The position numbers and the translations under genes are program-made. This document shows, in pieces, positions 46,101 through 53,014 of a stretch of DNA of 64,000 nucleotides. Position 1 is the first letter of the stretch, and each line of letters starts with the position of its first letter. Below the pieces are notes generated by a model that had not been told where the DNA came from, searched no databases, and was given only the letters and a program-made list of their open reading frames with translations. The stretch is taken from positions 3,162,001-3,226,000 of the forward strand of contig NZ_CP049910.1 in NCBI RefSeq assembly GCF_011305995.1. Direction: 5' to 3'. Source of the DNA: Diaphorobacter sp. HDW4A (GTDB lineage: Bacteria; Pseudomonadota; Gammaproteobacteria; Burkholderiales; Burkholderiaceae_C).

Positions 46101-46941
46101 CAGACTGTTGACCCCGGCCACGCACACGATCAGCAACGCCCGAAGCGCCACCCATCACACCACCGCCGATGCCGCCCATGGCTGCCGCGAGCGCTGTGTC
46201 CTCGATGTTTTCGGCCTTGGTCGGATCCTTGAATGCACCCCACTGCTCAATGACGTTCTGTGCACCTTCGGTCGCGCCCTCCTTGAGTACGCCCTTCCCG
46301 ACTTCTTTGAGGACGGTTCCAGCAGCGCCGCCGGGCACGCCCTTGAGCACGCTGAGCGCCTTCCCCATGCCCACGCGCTCGAGCGCCGTTGCAGGGATGG
46401 CCGCCGCCAGAGCGCGAGCCTTGTCCTCTTGGCCAGCCTCCTTTTGCTCTTGCCGAATACCGCCATATTCCTGCGTGAAAATCGGAGCCAAGCCGCCGAC
46501 GACACCACCGACGGTGCCACCAACCGCTGCACCTGCAGGGCCAAGCAAACGCCCCATGGCGCTGCCCGCCTTCGCACCAGCGATACCACCAGCGCCTGCA
46601 GCCGCGATCTGCGGCGCGAACTGCCCGACCGACTCCTTCACTGCGAGCCAGGGACTGTTGACCAGATCACGCAAGCTGCGGATGCCCGCAGGATTGCGGT
46701 CGATGATCCCCTGCCCTGTTTCCTGCACGGCGCGCGTGACAGCATTAGGGCCCGTGACATCCTCAGCGGTTGTCGCAGCTGTGGTGAGCATCTGCCCGGC
46801 CGTGCGTTTCACCGTGGGAATGAACCCCGGCTTCGTCTCCTCGACGGGCTCAAATTGCGACCAGTCAACAGCGCCGCCAGCCGCTGCTCCATCCGGTTTA
46901 TCGTCAATCGGCGTGTAGTCGTTCCAGTTCACATTGCTCAT
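40150..46941 (-). CDS. Giant phage polyvalent protein (zincin, phosphoribosyltransferase, PLxRFG domains)
   Basis: A 2263-residue protein, last gene of the late operon. Visible parts: a Gly/Ala-rich hydrophobic stretch near 111-152; a zincin-like peptidase motif LFHEVLGHHGLRG around His998; a phosphoribosyltransferase PRPP loop LLVDDTLTQGGT with Asp1258-Asp1259; a PLxRFG motif YFPLARFG at 1570-1577; and a long helical C-terminal region with hydrophobic segments. Such chains are known as polyvalent proteins, thought to be injected with phage DNA to counter host defences. The ATG at 46941 lies two bases after the upstream stop; an earlier in-frame start would overlap that gene by 120 bp. A truncated relative is the pseudogene at 32262-33770. 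Roles of single domains are inferred from motifs. Confidence 0.88.
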   Translation of the reverse strand: MSNVNWNDYTPIDDKPDGAAAGGAVDWSQFEPVEETKPGFIPTVKRTAGQMLTTAATTAEDVTGPNAVTRAVQETGQGIIDRNPAGIRSLRDLVNSPWLAVKESVGQFAPQIAAAGAGGIAGAKAGSAMGRLLGPAGAAVGGTVGGVVGGLAPIFTQEYGGIRQEQKEAGQEDKARALAAAIPATALERVGMGKALSVLKGVPGGAAGTVLKEVGKGVLKEGATEGAQNVIEQWGAFKDPTKAENIEDTALAAAMGGIGGGVMGGASGVADRVRGRGQQSAEQLPANAVPADTAPVAGDGVSVVAEGGVDASVAPDDSTPATLFADQAGNVGPTPEATSSAAATPAINPNDGPISKVASQAAELSLVPETPAPVVPDARNVLGDAIDRLTPEQQREAQMLQADLGNEDLPAGVRAFREGEARTLASAAAPVEPGIQDMDSGRVMRGFDARRPDLQGFDAHKPDLPDVNTYADLIDSAVAPKYREQVRQRLNDAQNPALPPQQRAAAAEFLHGMFSPEALWNARNATSTPEAPLSLQPSEQQRFGNEIDFAPDVQAPAPAPFAEQIAALAIADGKEPGQALRLNEAHALRNRAIDAGIPATVVFHPSGRGYDVQPSVRLTAEHGAPVPSAGPAMLSHDSSSTGRMLAGADGVRAESRAEVMQRVNEGRDQRIALEQQRAQREALGMDNHTRISPVREAQPAQVPATVPQADGRVIDVTAREVKPAQMGHARGAQPMPEVYSPRHPTWRTNAIQAGMVARDLGLNPRGKRVSQIVAEIDAADAAQAEAERGQPNDVTPRNLRLRDERSQGAGSAAQDGAGRPDASPAPAVGTRQRVDSAEPRAAVRQGVPDAIGSGERASAVAPAAPAKVQPVAQGSDLKSNPSSGNTAGTKADDFFEDIPFRRTGSSTSTFSPEARMQAIRSVEQTVNAIRAAWGGNADVVVAFDMQDPVVPESARRADLKQRSGGARGAPEGFYYRGKTYLMASRLNSPQDAARVLFHEVLGHHGLRGRFGKELDTILNQVANMRKPEVDAKIKEYGLRGVNRLDRRAAAEEVLANLAETHPEMGFVRRAVAAIRTWLRENVPGFKNLELTDGEIIRSYILPAREWVIRGGAGANGSLETSFSRSDSMPTELPDAIIGDALGAASKHPDYAAAKAGDVEAAVRLAQDLVTPDVVAKVRAAIGDARPLVVPVAAEESAGRNKIPRAAAEVLAQRLGLETASGIVQANRAHRTGLDGLDRIFAPVDFAGTVAPGDYLLVDDTLTQGGTFAALASHIREGGGTVTGVVALTGKQYSAKIQPSSEILSSLRQKHGDLEHEFRAATGYGFDALTESEARYLARYEPSQRLRDRIAEEGRRGRERQDQSHSGQEQTGDDDVRFSRSADDTPAAQRVGDMLKSVTVTNIKKQAGFKAADLRHLGLQMLGRRQLVDVYGDMLPELRTYSDLMARMDADKNEAGAGADQLATEWGKLKDERALAELMHDSTLAQMDPTREYQQGDNAVRYGDLHRRFNSLSPEAKDIYTRARDTYRKHMRDMRNAIKERIERAEMSSERRAEMLKRMDNEFFGHIKGVYFPLARFGQYLVVVKDAEGKVSNVSRAESMSEADEMRRQMLVNFPAAQGFNVGKVLKSKDFVADRDTVGRGFMEQLYGVLDKQGMDGKQRAELEDALGQLYLSSLPDLSWAKHGMHRKGTAGFSQDARRAFAQNVFHGASYLAKLRYGDQLQEQLGDMQERVDGSAHDTSFDSVKGQHVVDEIVKRHDAAMNPKSSAVSTFLTSLGFIFHLGLSPASAMVNLTQTALVAYPVMGARWGFGKSSAALLKASQETARGKNDITGALNPDERAAFDEAVRSGVVDVTMAHDLAGIAQGEDRNVSHKLAPVMRVASAMFHHAEKFNRQVTFIAAYRLAREAGADQKQAYADAVQATYDGHFDYSANNRPRFMQGNWQKVLLLFKQYSQNMVYTFARSAHQALKGASPEDRAVARKTLAGLLTTHAMAAGVLGLPMVTTLLAAASMLGGDDDEPWDAQVALQNLLADTFGQKPAEVLAHGLSRLTPWDISGRVGLDKLIFPDVQEGLEGQRLGEAAMTAALGPVAAIGVNALKGLQEMGEGRYARGLETMAPTVLRGPLKAFRYGTEGVKDKSGIVIQDEVDAASLLGQAAGFSPSDVRNAYEGKSAIVGHDKALQARRSALVEQFAMAVMSKDDEGKADARAAIAKFNEKNPNRRILPMQLAQSVHARQKRIREAEDGVYLPKKRRDVLEQGRFATGD

Positions 46942-46943
46942 GC

Positions 46944-49046
46944 TCAACCTCCCACGGGAACGGGCTTGCCGTTCTTGACCACATAGATGCGCCCATCCTT
47001 GCCGCGCACCTTTGTGCCTTCGGCGGGCGATGCCTGCTCGGTGGGTGCGGGAGCTTGAACCCACTGCTTTTCCACCGTGTCATACAAGCTGGTCGGCTCC
47101 TTGACTGTCTGACCGTCGCGCACCGTCTGGCCGCCGCCCACGGTGACAAAGCGATCCTTCATGGAGTCAGACTTGCCATGCAAGGCCAGCAGGCGCTCGC
47201 GTGCGCTGCGCTGCTCGACGGGCGTCTTGGCGTTCTGCAGTGCCATCTCAGCGTCGTCGATGCGCTGGGCTGTTCGCTCCTGACGCGCTGCGGTGCCCTG
47301 CTTGATGGCAAGTTCCCCGCGTGCAATAGCGTTCGAATCACCGTAGTGGCGGGCATTGATATTCGCGCGGTCCGTAGCTCCCATCTGCTGCAGCCGTTCG
47401 CGCGCCATGGATCCGGACTGCTGCATCGCTTCGCGCTGAAGCGCATTGCCGCCGCGAACGTTTTCAAGATCCTGCGCCTCGAAGGAACGCAAAGCATTCG
47501 AGCCCTGAGCAGCCGTTTTCTGGTGGATCGAAGAGGCTTGGACCTCGGCATCGCGGCGCTGCTGCTCGGGCGTGCGCGACCACATATTTCCATTGCCCGA
47601 TTGCTGGCCGATGACGCCTGTGAATCCTGCAGTGCCTGCAGCCATCAAACGGGCCTGAGCATCGCCGCCGCCGCCCTGGCCGCCGTTCGGCGCGGGAGCT
47701 GCGTTCCCCTGATTCAATCGCTGGTCATACGCAGGGTTGTAGCCAACGGGTGTTGCACTGGCGATCAGTCCAGCCTGAGCTGCCTGCTCGGGTGTCATAC
47801 CCACGGGCGACTGCGTGCCAGCATTCAACAGCCGTGAAGCCGCGCTGCCGCCGTTGGTGCCGCTGCCGCTCGTCGCGAACGCGTAGTTTCCGTTGTCATC
47901 CATCGCCATGCGCGAGCCTGCTGGGGCCGTGGTGACGCTACCAAAGCCACGGCCATTGATGCCCGCACCAGGCAGCGCATCGCCCTTGGCATTGGTGTAC
48001 GACACCGGCCCCGACACGTCGTTTCCGCTGAACGACATGGTGCCGTTGGCCTGCCGCTGAGCGGTCACCCGCCCTTGCGGATTCGCAGCGCCGACGTCGG
48101 CATTGGTCATGCCCGAGCGATCCCAGGACGGCTGCGCGGGTGCAGGGGCAGCAGTCGGCACCGTGGATGTTGGTGGCGGCTTGTTCGGATCGGCAAACTC
48201 TGGATTGATGCGGCCACGCCCGGCGCCAGCTCCAGCAGTTGCATCAGGCGACGAGGGAGTCTGCGCCGCCGCTGCAGCGCCCGACATGGCTGCGCCACTC
48301 GCGATCATGCCGGAAGCGTTGCCAAGCAGTCGTGATGCTGCACTGATACCTGAACTGACGGCTTGGCCAGTGCTGGCAACAGCGGGCAATGCACGAGAGA
48401 TACCAGGTATTGCCATTGCCGAGTTGTAAACATTGCGGCCGATCTCGGAGTCCTTCCAACTGTCGCCGACCTGACGACCCGTGGAGATGGATGGGCCTTC
48501 GTCCTTCGGGATCTGGGCAATCAGTTCGTCGCGCGTGAAGTCCTTGGCGGGCGCCGCAGCAGACGTTGGAGCAACTGGAGCCGATGCTGAAACAGGTGCA
48601 CCAGAAAACCCGCTGTCGCCCTGAATGCGATTGCCGGGGAAGGTGTTCGAAGGCGAGGAAGGCGACGGCATTGGAGCGGGTGCTGGTGCCGGTGGTGCTG
48701 GTGGCGCCTGCGTCACTCCCGGATTGGTCGTCGCTGCTGCCGCGTCGCCAAAGCTGTTGGGTTTCTTCAGCTCGTCATCCACCATGCCGCCATCGGCAAA
48801 GCGACGGCCGCGCCGCTGCTTACCCGTGGGTTCATGCGTGGAGTCCACGAGGTCGCGCAACGACCTGAGGCCAACGGCTTGCACGGTGTCGGCGGGCAGC
48901 ACGAACTCATCGCGTGAGAGCTTCGCGTCCACGGAGTCGGATGTAGGAGTGCCGGGACCTCGAACGAGGCCGCCATCACGGAATCGAGGAGCTGGGCGCG
49001 CAACGCCCAGGAGCCGCTTCGCGGCGGCGGACAGTGGTTGAGACAT
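46944..49046 (-). CDS. Large low-complexity phage virion-associated protein
   Basis: A 700-residue protein with no known catalytic motif. The N terminus FRDGGLVRGPGTPTSD to LRDLVD is a conserved box of large phage proteins of this kind. The middle is rich in Pro, Ala, Gly and Ser (long APAP runs), and the last 250 residues are Gln/Arg-rich and helical, perhaps coiled. It sits between the adaptor gene and the polyvalent-protein gene, so it may be an internal or tail-associated virion protein that enters the cell with DNA. Confidence 0.75.
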   Translation of the reverse strand: MSQPLSAAAKRLLGVARPAPRFRDGGLVRGPGTPTSDSVDAKLSRDEFVLPADTVQAVGLRSLRDLVDSTHEPTGKQRRGRRFADGGMVDDELKKPNSFGDAAAATTNPGVTQAPPAPPAPAPAPMPSPSSPSNTFPGNRIQGDSGFSGAPVSASAPVAPTSAAAPAKDFTRDELIAQIPKDEGPSISTGRQVGDSWKDSEIGRNVYNSAMAIPGISRALPAVASTGQAVSSGISAASRLLGNASGMIASGAAMSGAAAAAQTPSSPDATAGAGAGRGRINPEFADPNKPPPTSTVPTAAPAPAQPSWDRSGMTNADVGAANPQGRVTAQRQANGTMSFSGNDVSGPVSYTNAKGDALPGAGINGRGFGSVTTAPAGSRMAMDDNGNYAFATSGSGTNGGSAASRLLNAGTQSPVGMTPEQAAQAGLIASATPVGYNPAYDQRLNQGNAAPAPNGGQGGGGDAQARLMAAGTAGFTGVIGQQSGNGNMWSRTPEQQRRDAEVQASSIHQKTAAQGSNALRSFEAQDLENVRGGNALQREAMQQSGSMARERLQQMGATDRANINARHYGDSNAIARGELAIKQGTAARQERTAQRIDDAEMALQNAKTPVEQRSARERLLALHGKSDSMKDRFVTVGGGQTVRDGQTVKEPTSLYDTVEKQWVQAPAPTEQASPAEGTKVRGKDGRIYVVKNGKPVPVGG

Positions 49047-49118
49047 GATGATCCCTTCTGGATTTACCAGAAGAGTCTCGGCCCGATGTCCCCAGAATGA
49101 AAACCCTAGAGGGGAGAG

Positions 49119-49790
49119 CTACCAGCTGCTTTGCACGAGGGGCGGCGCGCGGTCCCGGTGCTTACGCTGCACGTTCGCATCAGGCCGTTCGCCGAATGCG
49201 CTGATGAACAAGGCTTCGTGCTCGAGCGCCTTGGCCTTGTCAAAGCTGTCCGCGTCGCTCTTCAGGTACGCGCAGCGATAGACCCAATGACGCAGATCCT
49301 CGTGGAATCGCGCCGGGATCTCCGGTCGATCCGTCAGACGGTCTTCGGAGAGCGGCTTGAGCGGGCCGCGATACACGGTCAGCGCGAGCGTGTCGGCAAC
49401 GGTTGGCGTGGACACAATGCACATGCATGGCGCCTTCGCGCCAGTAGCCGGGATGAATACGAAGTAGCGCGGCTTCCCCGTGCGCGACTCCCAACCGGGC
49501 GATTCGCAATCCAGATCTTCGACGCTAGTCTCATCAATGACCTGTCCGCGAACCGTCATGCGCTTCACTTCCAGCACGCTGGCATGCAGGTCATAGATCG
49601 ATTGGCCGGGTACGAGCTGGATGCTGCACACGGCGGGCGTGAAGCGATCCTCGATCAGCTTCGCCCGCTCGCACGCCTCCTGCACCGCGCTGTTCAGGTA
49701 TCGCACCAGATCAGCATCGGACCAGAAATACGGAGTGACCTCATCATGGAGGTCAGACCGAAATGCGGCGAGGAGCTGATCGACGGTCAT
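49119..49790 (-). CDS. Head-tail adaptor-like protein
   Basis: A 223-residue protein starting MTVDQLLAAFRSDLHDEVTP and YFWSDADLVRYLNSAVQEAC. The pattern of an N-terminal helix pair around Trp-Ser-Asp-x-(D/E)-hydrophobic-x-x-Tyr-Leu-Asn is typical of phage adaptor proteins such as P22 gp4-like and tail tubular A-like proteins. It follows the capsid genes, as expected for a connector. Start ATG 49790 overlaps the preceding stop (ATGA). The exact family is not certain. Confidence 0.7.
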   Translation of the reverse strand: MTVDQLLAAFRSDLHDEVTPYFWSDADLVRYLNSAVQEACERAKLIEDRFTPAVCSIQLVPGQSIYDLHASVLEVKRMTVRGQVIDETSVEDLDCESPGWESRTGKPRYFVFIPATGAKAPCMCIVSTPTVADTLALTVYRGPLKPLSEDRLTDRPEIPARFHEDLRHWVYRCAYLKSDADSFDKAKALEHEALFISAFGERPDANVQRKHRDRAPPLVQSSW

Positions 49791-50149
49791 TGCTTCAGGT
49801 CTGCGGCAACTTCGTCAAACGCTGCGTCGGCTTCCTCGCGCGTGACAGGGAAGCCGGTCTTGGCCTTCAGGCGCATCAGGTTGGGCTTACCGTCCGCGGT
49901 GAAGTCTTCCTTGTCAGCACCCTTGATCATGGCTTCGAGCGTCTCGCGCAGCACGATCTGGCGGTTGAGGGTCTGTGTGCGGACCTCGGCAGTGCCGCCT
50001 TCGACCAGCACGGCACCACGGGCCATGGCTTCACGCAGAAACATCTGGGGGACTTCGACGCCTTCATTGTCGGGCGGAATGACCATCGTGTGGCCAGAGG
50101 TCAGAGCGACGTGCAAAGGCTGCTCGACGGAGGGAGAACGGAATTTCAT
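49787..50149 (-). CDS. Small phage structural-region protein, function unknown
   Basis: A 120-residue protein reading MKFRSPSVEQPLHVALTSGH then PPDNEGVEVPQMFLREAMARGA. This N-terminal pattern, with a short beta segment binding something like SGH-hydrophobic-IPP, is common in small proteins encoded between capsid and adaptor genes, possibly head completion factors. The C terminus has an FPVTREEADAAFDEV helix. Start ATG at 50149; the stop overlaps the adaptor start. Confidence 0.65.
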   Translation of the reverse strand: MKFRSPSVEQPLHVALTSGHTMVIPPDNEGVEVPQMFLREAMARGAVLVEGGTAEVRTQTLNRQIVLRETLEAMIKGADKEDFTADGKPNLMRLKAKTGFPVTREEADAAFDEVAADLKQ

Positions 50150-50232
50150 GATGAGGTCCTTGTAAAAAGCGCCCTGCAGCACGAGGCTGCAAGGGCGAAG
50201 CGAGCCCTGAAGGCTCGACCACTGAACAACGA

Positions 50233-50634
50233 TCAGCCCTGCGTGAAGGCAGAGCGACCTTCGACGAAGTACTGGATGGTGATGCGCGCGCTGCCAGCTG
50301 TGGCGGCCGCGCCGGTCTGGGCGACCAACGTTTTCAGCGACTCAGCAACGCCGTGCTTGAAGCCGGTGAGAGTCAGCGCCGTGCGGCCGGCGGTCTTCAG
50401 ATCGACCGCAGCGGCGGTGTAGCGGTCATCGTCTGCGGCATCACCCAGCTTCAGCGTGGCAGTCGTCGCGCTGTTCCACGGCGTGGTGACCACGATGTCG
50501 CCGCCGACCACCACAGCATTGCCGGGAAGATCGATGGCAGGTTCGGCCGTGCCGTAGGTCGTGACGTCGGCAAAGCCGATGGTGAGGTGCGCCACGATCA
50601 GCTCTTGGCGCGAGGCATTCTTCTTGATGGACAT
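50233..50634 (-). CDS. Predicted head decoration or fibre-like small structural protein
   Basis: A 133-residue beta-rich protein (SIKKNASRQELIVAHLTIGF; NAVVVGGDIVVTTPWNSATT) with few charged patches and no Cys. It is encoded directly after the major capsid gene, where decoration proteins often lie. The content of alternating small and hydrophobic residues fits a jelly-roll-type surface protein. No clear family recognised. Confidence 0.65.
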   Translation of the reverse strand: MSIKKNASRQELIVAHLTIGFADVTTYGTAEPAIDLPGNAVVVGGDIVVTTPWNSATTATLKLGDAADDDRYTAAAVDLKTAGRTALTLTGFKHGVAESLKTLVAQTGAAATAGSARITIQYFVEGRSAFTQG

Positions 50635-50699
50635 GGTGTGCTCCGTTCAGCAACAGGGAGAAAGGGAACGGACAGGGCCTGCGCCCTGCCCCGGCCTGC

Positions 50700-51800
50700 T
50701 TACTGCAGGTAGTGGTCGATAGCGACGAGACCGAAGTCCTCGACCGACTTGTCGTAGATCGAGTGGAACTGCGGCTTCAGAAGGCCGAGCATCTTGTCGA
50801 CGTTGATGCCCCAGCGGCTGTCATACTGGAAGAGCTTCTCGGCCCATTCGGCAGTCTTGATGTCGCCCATCGCCAGCGCCTGAGCGCCGCACAGCAGCGT
50901 GCGAGTACCGTTGACCAGACCGCCTGCGCCCCACTTCGCACCAGCTGCCGCACCCTTGGTGTTGTAGACCAGATTGAACTCGTGGATCACCGCACCATCG
51001 ACGGTGACCGTCGCGCCGGTGAACCATGGCGAATCCATGCCCGCCTTGGTCGCAACAGCAACAACGGCTTCGCGATACGCCTGATCCTTCTTCAGCGCGG
51101 CCAGCGTGCCTGGCGCCACGAACATCACGTAGTACGGCTTGCCGCCAGCCATGAGCGGCTTGACGCGGTGCTCCTTGGCGTAGGCCACTGCGTCGACGAT
51201 CATGTCGTACTTGGGCACAAAGGCAGTCGTAATCGCCGATGTGTTGGACAGATCCAGCGAGGAACCCGTCCACATCAACGAGCGCTTGGGCGACGGTGCC
51301 GTCACCAGCCCGGCGAAATCCAGCGACGGGAAAATCGAGTCCAGTCGCGGCGAGCCATCGTTGTTGAACGCATAGCTGATGCCCGACATCGTGAGGAACG
51401 CGAGCTGATCGCTGCGGTTGGCCAACCAGTAGGACAGCTTGTCCTTGCCATGGGCGCGGGCGTCGATGGTCGAGCGTTGATCCGACAGCTTGCCCTTGTT
51501 CGTCACACCGTGGCTGATCAGATCACACTCGATGATCTGCGAGTGCGACTCCATGGCTTCTTCGTTGCCTTCGCGCTCGTTGTCACCCTTGACGCCGTCG
51601 CCGATCAGATCCGCCACCAACTGGATCACGCACTTCGTGCCCTTGTTGGTTTCAGTCAGCTCGGTCACGCGCTGGATGACGTTGTTGTCACCCTTGCCGG
51701 TGAAGTTCTTGATGAACATCTGGTCGCGCGCCGCGCCCCAGACTTCTCGGCCCCAGTTGATCTTTTCAACCGGAGACAGTGCTGCAAAATTGGTTTCCAT
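50700..51800 (-). CDS. N4-gp56-family major capsid protein
   Basis: A 366-residue capsid protein. KINWGREVWGAARDQMF near the N terminus, then FTGKGDNNVIQRVTEL, VIQLVADLIGDGVKGD, and LSYWLANRSDQLAFLTMSG match the N4-gp56/DUF4043 family as I know it. It lies downstream of the scaffold gene in the usual order portal, scaffold, capsid. The start ATG at 51800 has GGAGCAGGAC upstream, which rules in favour of it over a TTG four codons earlier. Confidence 0.88.
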   Translation of the reverse strand: METNFAALSPVEKINWGREVWGAARDQMFIKNFTGKGDNNVIQRVTELTETNKGTKCVIQLVADLIGDGVKGDNEREGNEEAMESHSQIIECDLISHGVTNKGKLSDQRSTIDARAHGKDKLSYWLANRSDQLAFLTMSGISYAFNNDGSPRLDSIFPSLDFAGLVTAPSPKRSLMWTGSSLDLSNTSAITTAFVPKYDMIVDAVAYAKEHRVKPLMAGGKPYYVMFVAPGTLAALKKDQAYREAVVAVATKAGMDSPWFTGATVTVDGAVIHEFNLVYNTKGAAAGAKWGAGGLVNGTRTLLCGAQALAMGDIKTAEWAEKLFQYDSRWGINVDKMLGLLKPQFHSIYDKSVEDFGLVAIDHYLQ

Positions 51801-51961
51801 GTCCTGCTCCAATCAGATGAATTGCTTCGGGACATGACGCCGCCCACTGCGAGAGACATGGCTTGGGCGGCCAAGAGCGCCAGATGCTTAACGCCTTCCC
51901 AGGCGACAACCCGTTGGAGTGACGGCCGGCTTGGTGGGTGAGACCAAACCGGCCCTGCGTG

Positions 51962-52996
51962 TCAGATCACATCGCCGCGCAGTTTCTTGCGCTCTGCTTC
52001 CGGAAGAGCCATGTACTCATCGTCCGACAGCTTCGATGCATCGATCTTCTGGGGCGCTGCCCGATTCCCCATTCCGGCCTGCAAGGCTGCAGGCTGGAGC
52101 ATCGAATCGGCTGCGCCACGCTCGTTGGCACGCTGTACCCGTATATCAACAGAGGCACCCCCGTCGCGTCCAGCCCTAGAGGGGGAACCGGCTGGCGCAA
52201 AGCGCGGAGCAATCAGGTTCACGGACTCGACCGTGGCCTGCTCGCGCGACATGCCGCGCTGCATGCGGATGAACACCGCACCTTCGATGGCGTCGAGCGC
52301 TTCCTGCCCCTCAGCGGTATCGAGCCATGGGTATTGGTCCAGCAGCTGGCCAACCGTCGCTGTCATCTTCAACTGCTCCTGCTGAGCCGAACTCTCCTGC
52401 GCGAATCGCGCATAGGCCTGGTCGTGGAGTGCCTGATTGATCTGCAGGCGCAGCGCCGATGCAGCCTTGCCGTCGCCCTCGAGCATGAACTGCGTGTACT
52501 GCTCTTCTGCCTCGGCGATGTTGATTTCTGGCGACTGCGATGTAGGTGAAGCTGCTGGTGCAGCGGCTGGTGCTGGTGCAGCGGCTGGTGCTGGTGCTCC
52601 GCGCCCGGCGATCTGTGCACGAAGGTTCTCGTTCTCGGCCTCGAGCGCCTTGCGACGGTCATTGATCTCGTTGAAGCGCGCGCGCGGAATGCCGCCGCCC
52701 TTCTCCGCGCCAGCGTCTTCGGGGTCGGTCTCCGGCGTCGCAGCCGCGCCCGTCGTGGTGCCGGTATTCGCGGACGGTGCAGGTGCTGCAGATGGTGCCG
52801 CTGGTGCAGGTGTCGGCGATTCCTGGCCGCCGACCTGATCGCCGCGCAGGCGAGCACGCTCCTCCTCCGGGAGACTGAAATACGCGTCATCGTCCAGCGC
52901 CGCCGTGTCGGCCGTGCCAGTTCCTGTGCCTGAGGCATCCGGGCCGTCATCACCAGCAGGTGCCATGCAGCGGATCAGAAATTTCTTGAGGTTCAT
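51962..52996 (-). CDS. Scaffold protein with repeated end motif
   Basis: A 344-residue acidic, Ala/Pro-rich protein between portal and capsid genes. A helix with RARFNEINDRRKALEAENEN looks like a coiled coil, as in phage scaffolds. The same short motif occurs at both ends: DDDAYFSLPEEERARLRGD at residues 35-53 and SDDEYMALPEAERKKLRGD at 324-342. The C-terminal copy is where scaffold proteins usually contact the coat protein. The middle contains runs of APAPAA. Confidence 0.8.
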   Translation of the reverse strand: MNLKKFLIRCMAPAGDDGPDASGTGTGTADTAALDDDAYFSLPEEERARLRGDQVGGQESPTPAPAAPSAAPAPSANTGTTTGAAATPETDPEDAGAEKGGGIPRARFNEINDRRKALEAENENLRAQIAGRGAPAPAAAPAPAAAPAASPTSQSPEINIAEAEEQYTQFMLEGDGKAASALRLQINQALHDQAYARFAQESSAQQEQLKMTATVGQLLDQYPWLDTAEGQEALDAIEGAVFIRMQRGMSREQATVESVNLIAPRFAPAGSPSRAGRDGGASVDIRVQRANERGAADSMLQPAALQAGMGNRAAPQKIDASKLSDDEYMALPEAERKKLRGDVI

Positions 52997-53014
52997 GGTT
53001 GCTTCCTTCAGTGG

